Below the pieces are notes generated by a model. It searched no databases and was not told the origin of the DNA. It saw nothing but the letters and a program-made list of their open reading frames with translations. The translations under genes and the position numbers were made by a program. From assembly GCA_038238245.1 (NCBI GenBank), contig JBBRXX010000003.1, positions 124,001 through 188,000 on the forward strand: a stretch of 64,000 nt of DNA, written 5' to 3'. Below, piece after piece: positions 49,415 through 57,602 of this stretch; the first letter of the stretch is position 1; every line of letters begins with the position of its first letter. The DNA is from DASQHW01 sp038238245. Lineage in GTDB: Bacteria > Actinomycetota > Acidimicrobiia > IMCC26256 > PALSA-610.

Positions 49415-49873
49415 ATGGAGCTCTCGCTGTTCGACGAGGTCGCGTACGCGCTTCGCGGCATGGCGCCTTCGGAGCTCGGCGAGCTGCGCCTCCGTGCTCA
49501 TCGCTATGGCATCAAAGTGTGGTTCGGACCCGAGGCGCCGCCCCGTGAGCACTATGAGGCGCAGGTGATCGGGCCCGACAACGACGAGCTCGCGACGGTG
49601 TTGGCGGTCGAGATCGGCTTCCACGCCGAGTACGCGAAGGTCGCCGACAACGAGGCAGTGCTCGCACACCTGCGCGCGAGCGAGAAGCGGTGGCGCCGCG
49701 TGATCGGCCGCGACGCAGTCGTCGGCCCGTTTCTCGGTCGCCCGGATGTGTGGCGTCGCGTGTCCGAGACATGGCCCGACCCGGATCTCGGCGATGCGGA
49801 GCTCGTCGTCGAGCTCGCCGCCCGACTCACCGACTATTTCACCGCGCTGGAGCCGCTCCTTCGCGACCGGTGA
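49415..49873 (+). CDS. Hypothetical protein
   Basis: 152 residues from ATG 49415. 'PSELGELRLRAHRYGIKVWFG', 'HYEAQVIGPDN' and 'LAVEIGFHAEYAKVADNEAVLAHLRASEKRWRRVIGRDAVVGPFLGRP' (in parts) describe a soluble alpha/beta protein. I do not recognise it. Its end overlaps by 35 bases the convergent PLP decarboxylase gene. Confidence 0.7.
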   Translation: MELSLFDEVAYALRGMAPSELGELRLRAHRYGIKVWFGPEAPPREHYEAQVIGPDNDELATVLAVEIGFHAEYAKVADNEAVLAHLRASEKRWRRVIGRDAVVGPFLGRPDVWRRVSETWPDPDLGDAELVVELAARLTDYFTALEPLLRDR

Positions 49874-51254
49874 GCGCACGGTGCGCGTCGAGCATCGCTT
49901 GCACGGAGCGGTCGACGTCCGCGTCGCTCGTGGACCATCCCGACACCGAGATACGCATACATCGATGTCCACGCCAGGTCGTCGCGCCGACCCAGCACGT
50001 CCCGTCGTCCTGTACCCGGCGGACGACTGCGTCGGTGTGATCGTCGTCGCCGAATCGCACGAGCACCTGATTGAGCACGATGTCGTTGACGACCTCGACG
50101 CCGTCGGCGTGCTCGAGCCGATCGGCGAAGCGGCGCGCGAGTCGACAGCACCGATCGACGAGATCGGCGACGCCCGACCGGCCCAGCGCGCGAATCGCCG
50201 CCCAGGTCGCAATGCCGCGCGCGCGACGCGAGGATTCGGGTGTGAGGTCGGCGCCCGCGAGCGCAGGCGCGTCACCTTGTCCGGTGAGGTACGCGGCGGT
50301 GTACCGCATCGCGTTCGCGTGTGCCTGCGGATGGGCGCAGATCGCATAGCCGGAGTCGTACGGCACGTTCAGCCACTTGTGCCCGTCGCATGCCCACGAG
50401 TCGGCGCGTTCGAGCCCCGCGACGAGCTGCCGGGTTGCGGGGTTCGCTGCCGCCCACAGGCCGAATGCACCGTCCACGTGCACCCAGGCACCATGACGAT
50501 GTGCGATGTCACAGATCGCAGTGAGATCGTCGAACGCGCCCGTCGCCACGTTGCCCGCCTGCGCGCACACGATCGGCGGTGCGTCAGAAGTCGCGTCACG
50601 CTCGAAGACAGCGGCGAGCTGCGCGGGATCCATCGCCCCTTGGCGGGTCGTGCCGACTGAGATGATCGAGTGCTGTCCGATCCCGAGCAGGTGGAGCGCA
50701 CGATCGATCGTCGCGTGCCGTTCGTCGCCCGCGAGCACACGAATTCGCGGGGCGCCGAACAGGCCGTCGGCGTCGTTCCATCCGGCTTCGGTGAGCACGT
50801 GGTGCCGGGCCGCGGCCAGCCCGACGGTGTTCGCCGCTTGCGCGCCCGTCACGAAGCCCACCGACGCGTCCTTCGGCAGTGTCAGCAATTCCTTCAGCCA
50901 GCGGCCGGCGACGATTTCCGCCGCAACGGACGCGGGCGAGCTGACCGCATTGAACGCGAGCTGGTCCCAGCCGGTCACCATGAGGTCGGCGCAGAGCGCG
51001 GCGTCGAGGGAGCCTCCGGTGACGAAGCCGAAGTAGCGCGGGCCGGCCGAGGCGACGATGCCGGGCGCCGCCGCGCGTGTGAGCTCGTCGAGCACCCGGC
51101 CCGCGGGGACGCCTTGCTCACCGAGCGGCATGTCGAAGCCGGCGACGACCTCGTCCAAGGTGGCCGTCGGCGACACGCGCGAAACGGCAACGTGCTCGCG
51201 ATAGTCGGCGATCCGGTCGGCGGTGGCGCGCAGGCATTCCCGGAGCTCGGTCAT
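49839..51254 (-). CDS. Group II pyridoxal-phosphate-dependent decarboxylase
   Basis: 471 residues. 'RYFGFVTGGSLDAALCADLM', 'VGFVTGAQAANTVGLAAAR', 'GAWVHVDGAFGLWAAAN' (D261 for the pyridine nitrogen) and 'ADSWACDGHKWLNVPYDSG' (K293, Schiff-base lysine in H-K-W) identify the aromatic-amino-acid/glutamate decarboxylase fold. The substrate cannot be read from the sequence; the N-terminal substrate loop 'VSSPASVAAEIVAGRWLKELL' resembles tyrosine/tryptophan-type members. Homologues are sometimes annotated as aminotransferase class V. Overlaps the convergent gene end by 35 bases. Confidence 0.87.
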   Translation of the reverse strand: MTELRECLRATADRIADYREHVAVSRVSPTATLDEVVAGFDMPLGEQGVPAGRVLDELTRAAAPGIVASAGPRYFGFVTGGSLDAALCADLMVTGWDQLAFNAVSSPASVAAEIVAGRWLKELLTLPKDASVGFVTGAQAANTVGLAAARHHVLTEAGWNDADGLFGAPRIRVLAGDERHATIDRALHLLGIGQHSIISVGTTRQGAMDPAQLAAVFERDATSDAPPIVCAQAGNVATGAFDDLTAICDIAHRHGAWVHVDGAFGLWAAANPATRQLVAGLERADSWACDGHKWLNVPYDSGYAICAHPQAHANAMRYTAAYLTGQGDAPALAGADLTPESSRRARGIATWAAIRALGRSGVADLVDRCCRLARRFADRLEHADGVEVVNDIVLNQVLVRFGDDDHTDAVVRRVQDDGTCWVGATTWRGHRCMRISVSGWSTSDADVDRSVQAMLDAHRALTGREGAAPAR

Positions 51255-51271
51255 GGCACAACGCTAGAGAT

Positions 51272-51985
51272 CTACGCGGCGTCGTGGAAGATGATTCCGA
51301 GCGTCAGCCGCTCGCCGCGGGTGATCGTGCTCGTGCCGTGCCGCATTCCGACGCGATACGTGCCGCGTGTGCCCTTGACCGGGCGGGACCGCGTGGTGAA
51401 GACCACACCGTGGCCGAGCTCGGGCATCACCGCGTGGCCTCGGGACTGTGCGCGCGGCCGCTGCTCGAGGAACAGCATTTCGCCGCCGTCGAAGTCGACC
51501 CTCGGTCGCGTCAACGCGATCGCGATCTGGAGCGGGAACACGACATCGCCGTAGACGTCTTGATGAAGGGCGTTCCAGTCACCTTCGTGGTAGCGCAGCA
51601 CGAGCGGCGTCGGACGCGACTGGCCGTGCTCGTTGCAGATTCGCACGAGCTCGGCGTGTGTTCCGGGGAACGACGGCTCGCCGATCCGTTTCGCCCACCG
51701 GTTCGCGATCTCCGCGACGTACGGATAGGCGGCGCTCCGAAGATCGCCGACGATGGCCGGTAACGGGTAGCCGAAATAGCGGTAGCAGCCCTCGCCGAAG
51801 CGGTGACGTGCCATGTCGATCGTCGACCGGAAGCGCGCATCGTCGTCGAACATGTGCACGAGCGACGCGCATTCGGTCGCGGTGAGGATCGGAGCCGGCG
51901 TGACGGCGAAGCCATCGCGGTCGACCGCGCTCCGAATGGCCTCCCACGGCAGGTGCGCGAGACGGGCGGCGATGTCGCGAGTCAC
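51272..51985 (-). CDS. 2-oxoglutarate/Fe(II) oxygenase
   Basis: 237 residues from GTG 51985. 'RYHEGDWNALHQDVYGDVVFPLQIAIALT' holds the H-x-D pair (H141, D143); the distal His and 2-oxoglutarate Arg are in 'GTRGTYRVGMRHGTS' (R211, H216). The N-terminal helical part contains 'DDDARFRSTIDMARHRFGEGCYRYF'. The layout fits the prolyl-4-hydroxylase-like or hypophosphite-dioxygenase-like DSBH group; the substrate is unknown. It follows the PLP decarboxylase start by 17 bases on the same strand. Confidence 0.83.
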   Translation of the reverse strand: MTRDIAARLAHLPWEAIRSAVDRDGFAVTPAPILTATECASLVHMFDDDARFRSTIDMARHRFGEGCYRYFGYPLPAIVGDLRSAAYPYVAEIANRWAKRIGEPSFPGTHAELVRICNEHGQSRPTPLVLRYHEGDWNALHQDVYGDVVFPLQIAIALTRPRVDFDGGEMLFLEQRPRAQSRGHAVMPELGHGVVFTTRSRPVKGTRGTYRVGMRHGTSTITRGERLTLGIIFHDAA

Positions 51986-52086
51986 CGAGCGATTCTCGCG
52001 CCGCCGCGTCGCACACTTCCGGTCCAGGTATCCGCGCCCTCCTCGTGGGTACCACACGCCGTTGACGACGCGAGGAGGATCAGTCG

Positions 52087-52380
52087 ATGGCGACCGCAAA
52101 GAAGAAGGCGTCACCACGCGCCACGGGACTGAGCACCGCCAAGAAGAACACGTTGCGTTCGACGCAGTTCGCATTTCCGAAGGAGCGCAAAGAGCCCTTG
52201 ACCGACGCCAAGCACGTCCGCAACGCAGTCGCCCGATTCGATCAGGTCGAAGGCGTCTCGGACGCGGAACGCGACCGCGCGTGGAAGCGCATAAAGGCGG
52301 CCGCCAAGAAGTTCGACGTCGAGCTCTCCGAGAAAAGCTGGCGTGAGCTCTTCAAGGGCGGCAAGGCCCGCAAACGCTGA
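52087..52380 (+). CDS. Small basic protein, DUF6582-like
   Basis: 97 residues with a strong GAGGAGG ribosome site eight bases upstream of ATG 52087. A lysine-rich start (MATAKKKASPRATG) precedes 'FAFPKERKEPLTDAKHVRNAVARFDQVEGVSDAERDRAW' (in parts) and 'RIKAAAKKFDVELSEKSWREL'. The 'hPKErKEPL.DA.HVRNAiarF.qV.GVsd.ERd.AwkRI..AAkk' pattern is widespread in bacteria and phages as a small domain of unknown function. Divergent from the oxygenase gene. Confidence 0.82.
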   Translation: MATAKKKASPRATGLSTAKKNTLRSTQFAFPKERKEPLTDAKHVRNAVARFDQVEGVSDAERDRAWKRIKAAAKKFDVELSEKSWRELFKGGKARKR

Positions 52381-52575
52381 CTCGGCCCGGCCGGTCTCGT
52401 GTGCGAGCGGGCGAGGGATGCGAGCCGTCGGCCCTCCGCGGCGTGGAGCCGGTCGTGCAGTTCGGTGCGCGCGAGCTGAAGAAGAATGTTCGGATGCACA
52501 GCCCCTCCCTGGGGTCACCAATGCCGGTGTGACGGCCTTGTGGTTACACGGCTGTTGTTTTCGACCACGGTACGC

Positions 52576-52606
52576 CGATTCCCTGACACCTCCTGTCAGG
52601 GAATCG
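52576..52606. promoter_or_regulatory. Perfect 13-bp inverted repeat upstream of WYL regulator
   Basis: The arms CGATTCCCTGACA (52576-52588) and TGTCAGGGAATCG (52594-52606) are perfect reverse complements around CCTCC. The site ends 16 bases before the GTG start of the WYL regulator, where it would overlap the promoter. It is most likely the autoregulatory operator of that protein. Confidence 0.65.
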
Positions 52607-52622
52607 AGATAGTTTTCGGCGC

Positions 52623-53585
52623 GTGCGCGCCAGCCGTCTGGTCTCGCTGTTGCTGCTGTTGCAGCACCGGGGCCGCGTCACCGCGGGGGAGTTGGCGGAG
52701 GCGCTCGAGGTGTCGGTCCGCACGATCTACCGCGACCTCGAAGCGCTCAGCGCCGCCGGTGTGCCGGTGTACGCCGAGCCCGGCCGCAACGGCGGGTGCC
52801 AGCTCGTCGGCGGCTACCGGACGCGTCTCACCGGCCTGACGGCCAAGGAAGCCGAGGCGCTGTTCGCCACCGGCCTGACCGGCCCCGTCGGCGAGCTCGG
52901 CTTGGGCACCGTGCTCGGCGCCGCGCAGCTCAAGCTGCTCGCCGCGTTGCCGAAAGACCTCGCCGACCGCGCCGCGTCGGCACGCCAGCGTTTCCACTTC
53001 GACGCACCCACCTGGTTTCGTGCGTCGCGCAACGAGCCTCAGCTCGCGGCGTTGGCCGCCGCGGTCTGGGACGACCAGCGGGTCGACATTCGTTACCGCC
53101 ATCCCGGGGCCGACGAGCCCGCGCCGCGCACGCTGGATCCGTTCGGGCTCGTGAACAAGGCCGGCGTGTGGTATCTCGTCGCGCGCCGCCAGGGCGAGAT
53201 GCGCACGTACCGGGTGTCGCGCGTGCACGACGTCACCTCGCTCGACGAGCACTTCGACCGGCCGCCGGGTTTCGATCTCGCCGAGCACTGGAACGCATCC
53301 GTCGCGGGCTACGAATCGCTGCTGCCACCCGTGGACGTCGAGGCGCGCGCGTCGACACACGGCTTCGAGGAGCTGGGGTGGATGACGCGAACCTCCGGGC
53401 GCGCGATCAAGGCGCACGAGGTGCTGCCGGACGGCTGGATGCGGTGCACCCTCGCATTCGAGAGTCTCGACGACGCTTATTTGGACCTCATGCGTCTCGG
53501 GGCCGACGTCGAGATCCTGGCGCCGGACTCGCTTCGCTCGCGCATGGCCGCGACCGCCCGGGCGCTGGGTGCCCTCTACGGCTGA
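52623..53585 (+). CDS. YafY-type transcriptional regulator (HTH_11 and WYL domains)
   Basis: 320 residues from GTG 52623. 'RLVSLLLLLQHRGRVTAGELAEALEVSVRTIYRDLEALSAAGVPVYAE' (N-terminal HTH_11, in parts) is followed by the WYL domain with 'RVDIRYRHPGADEPAPRTL', 'PFGLVNKAGVWYLVARRQGE', and a C-terminal WCX-like extension ending 'LRSRMAATARALGALYG'. WYL domains sense nucleotides or other ligands. The 13-bp inverted repeat just upstream is probably its own operator. It converges on the transhydrogenase gene with a 10-base overlap. Confidence 0.9.
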   Translation: MRASRLVSLLLLLQHRGRVTAGELAEALEVSVRTIYRDLEALSAAGVPVYAEPGRNGGCQLVGGYRTRLTGLTAKEAEALFATGLTGPVGELGLGTVLGAAQLKLLAALPKDLADRAASARQRFHFDAPTWFRASRNEPQLAALAAAVWDDQRVDIRYRHPGADEPAPRTLDPFGLVNKAGVWYLVARRQGEMRTYRVSRVHDVTSLDEHFDRPPGFDLAEHWNASVAGYESLLPPVDVEARASTHGFEELGWMTRTSGRAIKAHEVLPDGWMRCTLAFESLDDAYLDLMRLGADVEILAPDSLRSRMAATARALGALYG

Positions 53586-55015
53586 GCGAGGCGCTGCAGC
53601 CCGTCGTACGCCGCGTATTTGTACGCCTCCGTCAACGTCGGCACGTTGTACACCGCTCGGATGAAGTAGTCGATCGTGCCCTCGAAGTGCAGCACCGTCT
53701 GACCGTGATGGACGAGCTCGGTTGCGGAGTCGCCGAGCACGTGCACTCCGAGCAGCCGGCGATCGTCGCGCCGGAACACGAGCTTGACGAACCCGTCGGT
53801 GGTCCCCGAGATGAGCGATCGACTGTTGCGAGCGAATTTCGCGACACCGACCTCGACGTCGATGCCTTCCGCCCTCGCCTGCGCTTCGGTGCGTCCGACG
53901 CCGGCAGCTTCGGGGATGGAGTAGACGCCCATCGGAGTGATGGGGTCGACCATCTGCTTGAACGGGATGTCGAACGCGTGACAGGCAGCGACGCGTGCTT
54001 GTTCCATCGATACGGACGCGAGCGCGGGAGGACCGATCACGTCGCCTGCCGCGTAGATGCCCGCCGCGCTGGTGCGATAGCAGTCGTCGACCTTGATACG
54101 TCCGTACCCGTCGCTCTCGACGCCCGCCTCCTCCAGCCCGAGGTTCTCCGTGTTGCCCGCCCGGCCCGCCGCGAAGAGCACCTTTTCGGGTCGGAGCACG
54201 TCGTGGCCCGCGATCTGTATCGCGAGTCCGTCGCGGTCGCGCCCGACGTCGGCGCGTCCGGCTTCGAGTACCACGCGTACGCCGGCGTCGCGGAGTGCGG
54301 CCGCGAGCCCGTCCGAGACGTCCTGGTCCATCACGGGGACGAGGCGTGCCCGGCTGTCGACCAAGGTGACGTCTGCGCCGAGCGCGCAGAAGATCGATGC
54401 GTACTCGCAGCCCACCGCGCCGCCCCCGAGGATCACGAGGCTCCGGATCGGTCGGTCGAGATCGAGGATCGTCGCCGAGTCGAGGATGTCGGGATCGTCG
54501 AAGTCGATCTCGGGCGGGTGGAACGGGCGAGACCCCGTGCCGATGAGAATCGCGTCGGCCTGCAAGGTGCGTGGCGGGGCGTGCGCGACGTCCACGAGGA
54601 CGGTGCGCTCGGCCCCGAGCCGGGCGTCTCCCTGGACGAATTCGATGTCGTGGGCGTCGATGTTCGACCGAACCTCGCTCGTGACCGTGTCGACCACCCG
54701 GTTCGAACGCGCCCGCAGTCGGTTAACCGCGAACGTGGGGTCGAGGTCGAGGCTCAGCCCTTCGTACACGTCGCGGTGACGGAAGCCGGTCAGATACAAC
54801 GCCGCTTCGCGAAGCGTCTTCGAGGGGACCCACGCGTTGATGGCCGCGGCGCCACCGGCGCGGGCGTCGCGCTCGACGATTGCGACCCGCTTGCCGAAGT
54901 ACGCCGCTTGCGCGGCCCCCTTCTCGCCGGCCGGCCCCGCCCCGATGACCACCATGTCGAAATGTTCAGGGTCGACGTCTGCAGCGTCGGAGTGTTCAGG
55001 GCTCAGGATTGCCAC
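53576..55015 (-). CDS. sthA: Soluble pyridine nucleotide transhydrogenase-like flavoprotein
   Basis: 479 residues. FAD domain 'MVVIGAGPAGEKGAAQAAYFG', the disulfide-region equivalent 'GGAAAINAWVPSKTLREAAL', NAD(P) domain 'LVILGGGAVGCEYASIFCALG', second FAD motif 'GIYAAGDVIGPPALASVSMEQAR' and a dimerisation domain with 'GVHVLGDSATELVHHGQTVLHF'. The length and last motif match the Si-specific NAD(P)+ transhydrogenase SthA rather than lipoamide dehydrogenase. Both positions of the redox cysteine pair are non-cysteine (A57 and W62), which excludes disulfide chemistry. It balances NADH/NADPH in the cytoplasm, if SthA. Confidence 0.85.
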   Translation of the reverse strand: MAILSPEHSDAADVDPEHFDMVVIGAGPAGEKGAAQAAYFGKRVAIVERDARAGGAAAINAWVPSKTLREAALYLTGFRHRDVYEGLSLDLDPTFAVNRLRARSNRVVDTVTSEVRSNIDAHDIEFVQGDARLGAERTVLVDVAHAPPRTLQADAILIGTGSRPFHPPEIDFDDPDILDSATILDLDRPIRSLVILGGGAVGCEYASIFCALGADVTLVDSRARLVPVMDQDVSDGLAAALRDAGVRVVLEAGRADVGRDRDGLAIQIAGHDVLRPEKVLFAAGRAGNTENLGLEEAGVESDGYGRIKVDDCYRTSAAGIYAAGDVIGPPALASVSMEQARVAACHAFDIPFKQMVDPITPMGVYSIPEAAGVGRTEAQARAEGIDVEVGVAKFARNSRSLISGTTDGFVKLVFRRDDRRLLGVHVLGDSATELVHHGQTVLHFEGTIDYFIRAVYNVPTLTEAYKYAAYDGLQRLAQP

Positions 55016-55698
55016 CGTCGCCCTCGGGCGCCGGGCGGTGCCACGTCTCCGGCAACCTCGAGGTCGCGCCGCTCGAACTGCGCGGGAAGCACGTACTCAT
55101 CCGCGGCGCGTCGCAGCCGGTAGCGAACGTCGGCGCCGTCGCCGACAACATCGCAGACCTCCAGGCCGTCGATCCAGCCGTCACCGAACCGGCAACGTAC
55201 CGGAGCGCCGACATCGAGGCGCGGCATGTGATCGCGACCGTTGGCAGCCTCGTCGAGGATCACGATCTCGCCGTCCGGAGACGGCGGCGACGGGTAGACG
55301 TTGCCGCCGAGGAGCCGGGGCTTGTTCACGTCGGGCTCGACCGCCGACGGCGATTCCAGTACGCGCTGTGCGAGCTTGCTGACCGCCTCGACGAGCGCGC
55401 GCCGTTCGTCTCGTTCGGTTTCGATGCGGTCGGCGAGCATTGCGCACATCCGTGCAACGGCCTCGACCGCTCGGGCGAGGTCGGTGGCATGGTCGTTGAC
55501 CGAGTCCCGCAGCGTGTTCGCCGTGGCGTCGGTCGACGACTGGATTTCGGTGCGCTGCCGGACGTCGGCCGCGAGCGTCGATTCCAGCTTGGTGATCGCG
55601 TCAGTGAGCAGCGCGCGCTCGTGTGCATGCGATGCCAACTTGGCGCGCACTTCCTCTCGCAGCGCCTCGGCCTTGGCGCCCCATCGTCGACCGAACAC
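55003..55698 (-). CDS. Coiled-coil hypothetical protein
   Basis: 231 residues. Residues 1 to about 125 are a continuous coiled coil (GAKAEALREEVRAKLASHAH, HATDLARAVEAVARMCAMLA); then a linker and a C-terminal beta-rich piece with 'VGAPVRCRFGDGWIDGLEVCDVV' and 'RYRLRRAADEYVLPAQFERR', which looks like a small SH3/Tudor-like barrel. No name is assigned. It overlaps the transhydrogenase gene by 13 bases and is presumably co-transcribed with it. Confidence 0.68.
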   Translation of the reverse strand: MFGRRWGAKAEALREEVRAKLASHAHERALLTDAITKLESTLAADVRQRTEIQSSTDATANTLRDSVNDHATDLARAVEAVARMCAMLADRIETERDERRALVEAVSKLAQRVLESPSAVEPDVNKPRLLGGNVYPSPPSPDGEIVILDEAANGRDHMPRLDVGAPVRCRFGDGWIDGLEVCDVVGDGADVRYRLRRAADEYVLPAQFERRDLEVAGDVAPPGARGRRWQS

Positions 55699-55829
55699 GC
55701 TGGCCTCCTTGTCGCGTAGTCGCGAAGATAGGCGCGCGCCGGCCGCCCGTCACCCCGCAACTGGGTACAGCGACCGACCGGCGCCGCCAGGAATTGTCGC
55801 CGGCTCGGCACGGCGACGGACTCGGGCCC

Positions 55830-56294
55830 CTAGTCCCCGTTTCTCCACACCTGCGGCGGTGTGCGTGCAAACAGCCCTTTGACCGACCACAGCTCGACCC
55901 GCCACGGGTCGAGCCGCAACAGGCCGTAGTTCGGGTCGTCGACTCCCTTCCAGAACCCGCTGAGCGGGTAGCCCTCGGGCTTGGTCGAGTACAGCTCCCA
56001 CAGTCGCGCCCTGGTCGCGTCGTCATCGACCCAGGTGACGCGCGCGTCGACGTACACCTGCTCTTGGTCCTGGTCCCAGAACGCGAAAGACACCCACGGG
56101 TTCGCGTCCAGGTGCTTGGCTTTGAACGAGCGGCGAAAGGTCGCCAGCCAGCCGGTGGGTTCCTCCCACACCGGATGCACGAGTCGTCCGCGCGGCCGAC
56201 CCCGGGTGTCGACGGTCGTCATCGTGCACCACTTCGTGCGCTCGATCCGACGGCGGAACTCCGTCGCGATCTCCTCGAAGGATGCGACGTCCAT
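55830..56294 (-). CDS. Pyridoxamine 5'-phosphate oxidase family protein
   Basis: 154 residues. 'FEEIATEFRRRIERTKWCTMTTVDTRGRPRGRLVHPVWEE' (split barrel, flavin/F420 binding), 'GWLATFRRSFKAKHLDANPWVSFAFWD' and 'YVDARVTWVDDDATRARLWELY' are the FMN-binding split-barrel landmarks. F420-dependent relatives are common in actinomycetes, and 'RGRLVHPVWEE' may point there. Reaction unknown. Divergent from the acyl-CoA dehydrogenase, 36 bases between starts. Confidence 0.87.
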   Translation of the reverse strand: MDVASFEEIATEFRRRIERTKWCTMTTVDTRGRPRGRLVHPVWEEPTGWLATFRRSFKAKHLDANPWVSFAFWDQDQEQVYVDARVTWVDDDATRARLWELYSTKPEGYPLSGFWKGVDDPNYGLLRLDPWRVELWSVKGLFARTPPQVWRNGD

Positions 56295-56330
56295 GCGCGC
56301 CGACGCTACGCCATCGCTAGGTTCTCCCGC

Positions 56331-57602
56331 ATGGACTTCGAGCTTCCCAAGGAATTGCGCGACTACCTCGTCGAGCTCGACGAATTCATCGCGCGTGAGA
56401 TCACGCCGCTCGAGCAGGCCGACGACAACGTTCGCTTCTTCGACCACCGGCGCGAAGACGCGCGCACGGACTGGGATCGCGGCGGCCTGCCCGATGCCGA
56501 GTGGGAGGCGCTCCTGCACGAGGCCCGCCGCCGCGCCGACGCAGCCGGGCACTACCGCTACCCCTTCCCGAAGGAGTACGGCGGGAAGGACGGCACCAAC
56601 CTCGGGATGGCCGTGATCCGCGAACACCTCGCGCACAAGGGCCTCGGGCTGCATTGTGACCTGCAGAACGAGCACGCGATCGTCGGCAACAACGTGGGGC
56701 TTCTGCTGATGATCAACTACGGCACCGACGAGCAGAAGCGCGAGTGGATCGATGCGCTCGCCGAGGGCCGGCGCGGCTTCGCGTTCGGCATCACCGAGCC
56801 GGCGCACGGCTCCGACGCGACGCACATGGAAACCACCGCGGTCCGGGACGGTGACGAGTGGATCATCAACGGCGAGAAGACGTGGAACACCGGCATCCAC
56901 GCCGCCCAGTACGACATGATCATGGCGCGCACGAGCGGCTCGGCCGGCGACGGGCACGGCATCACCGCGTTCCTCGTACCTACGAGCAGCACCGGTTTCG
57001 AGATCGTCGAGTTCCTGTGGACCTTCAACATGCCGACCGACCACGCGCACATCCGGCTCACCGACGTCCGGGTGCCGCACAGCGCGATCTTCGGCGGTGA
57101 GGGTCGGGGTCTCCAGGTCGTGCAGCACTTCTTCAACGAGAACCGCATCCGCCAGGCCGCCTCGAGTCTCGGCGCCGCGCAGTTCTGCGTCGACCGGGCC
57201 GTCGAGTATGCGAAGGTGCGCGCGCCGTTCGGGAAGCCGTTGGCCACGAACCAGGCGATTCAGTTCCCGCTCGTCGAGCTGCACACGCAATGCGAGATGC
57301 TGCGGGCGTTGATCCACAAGACCGCCTGGTCCATGGACACGTACGGCGCGTTCTCGATGTCGGACAAGATCTCGATGTGCAACTACTGGGCGAACCGGTT
57401 GTGCTGTGAAGCGGCCGACCGTGCCATGCAGGTGCACGGTGGCCTCGGCTACTCGCGTCACATGCCGTTCGAGCACATCTACCGGCACCACCGCCGGTAC
57501 CGGATCACCGAAGGCAGCGAGGAGATCCAGATGCGGCGCGTCGCCGGCTACCTCTTCGGCTTCATGAAACAGCAAGCCCCGAAGGGCGTCACGGTTCCTT
57601 GA
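56331..57602 (+). CDS. Acyl-CoA dehydrogenase
   Basis: 423 residues from ATG 56331. 'EIDEFIAREITPLEQ'-type N-terminus, 'YPFPKEYGGKDGTNLGMAVIREHLAH', 'FAFGITEPAHGSDATHMETTA' and 'NGEKTWNTGIHAAQYDM' (flavin-contact motif), and the C-terminal 'AMQVHGGLGYSRHMPFEHIYRHHRRYRITEGSEEIQ' (in parts). The expected catalytic base is Glu in 'ITEGSEE' or at a position near residue 245. It oxidises an acyl-CoA at C2-C3 with FAD; the acyl group is unknown. Its stop overlaps the convergent molybdoenzyme gene by 14 bases, and a hairpin follows. Confidence 0.9.
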   Translation: MDFELPKELRDYLVELDEFIAREITPLEQADDNVRFFDHRREDARTDWDRGGLPDAEWEALLHEARRRADAAGHYRYPFPKEYGGKDGTNLGMAVIREHLAHKGLGLHCDLQNEHAIVGNNVGLLLMINYGTDEQKREWIDALAEGRRGFAFGITEPAHGSDATHMETTAVRDGDEWIINGEKTWNTGIHAAQYDMIMARTSGSAGDGHGITAFLVPTSSTGFEIVEFLWTFNMPTDHAHIRLTDVRVPHSAIFGGEGRGLQVVQHFFNENRIRQAASSLGAAQFCVDRAVEYAKVRAPFGKPLATNQAIQFPLVELHTQCEMLRALIHKTAWSMDTYGAFSMSDKISMCNYWANRLCCEAADRAMQVHGGLGYSRHMPFEHIYRHHRRYRITEGSEEIQMRRVAGYLFGFMKQQAPKGVTVP

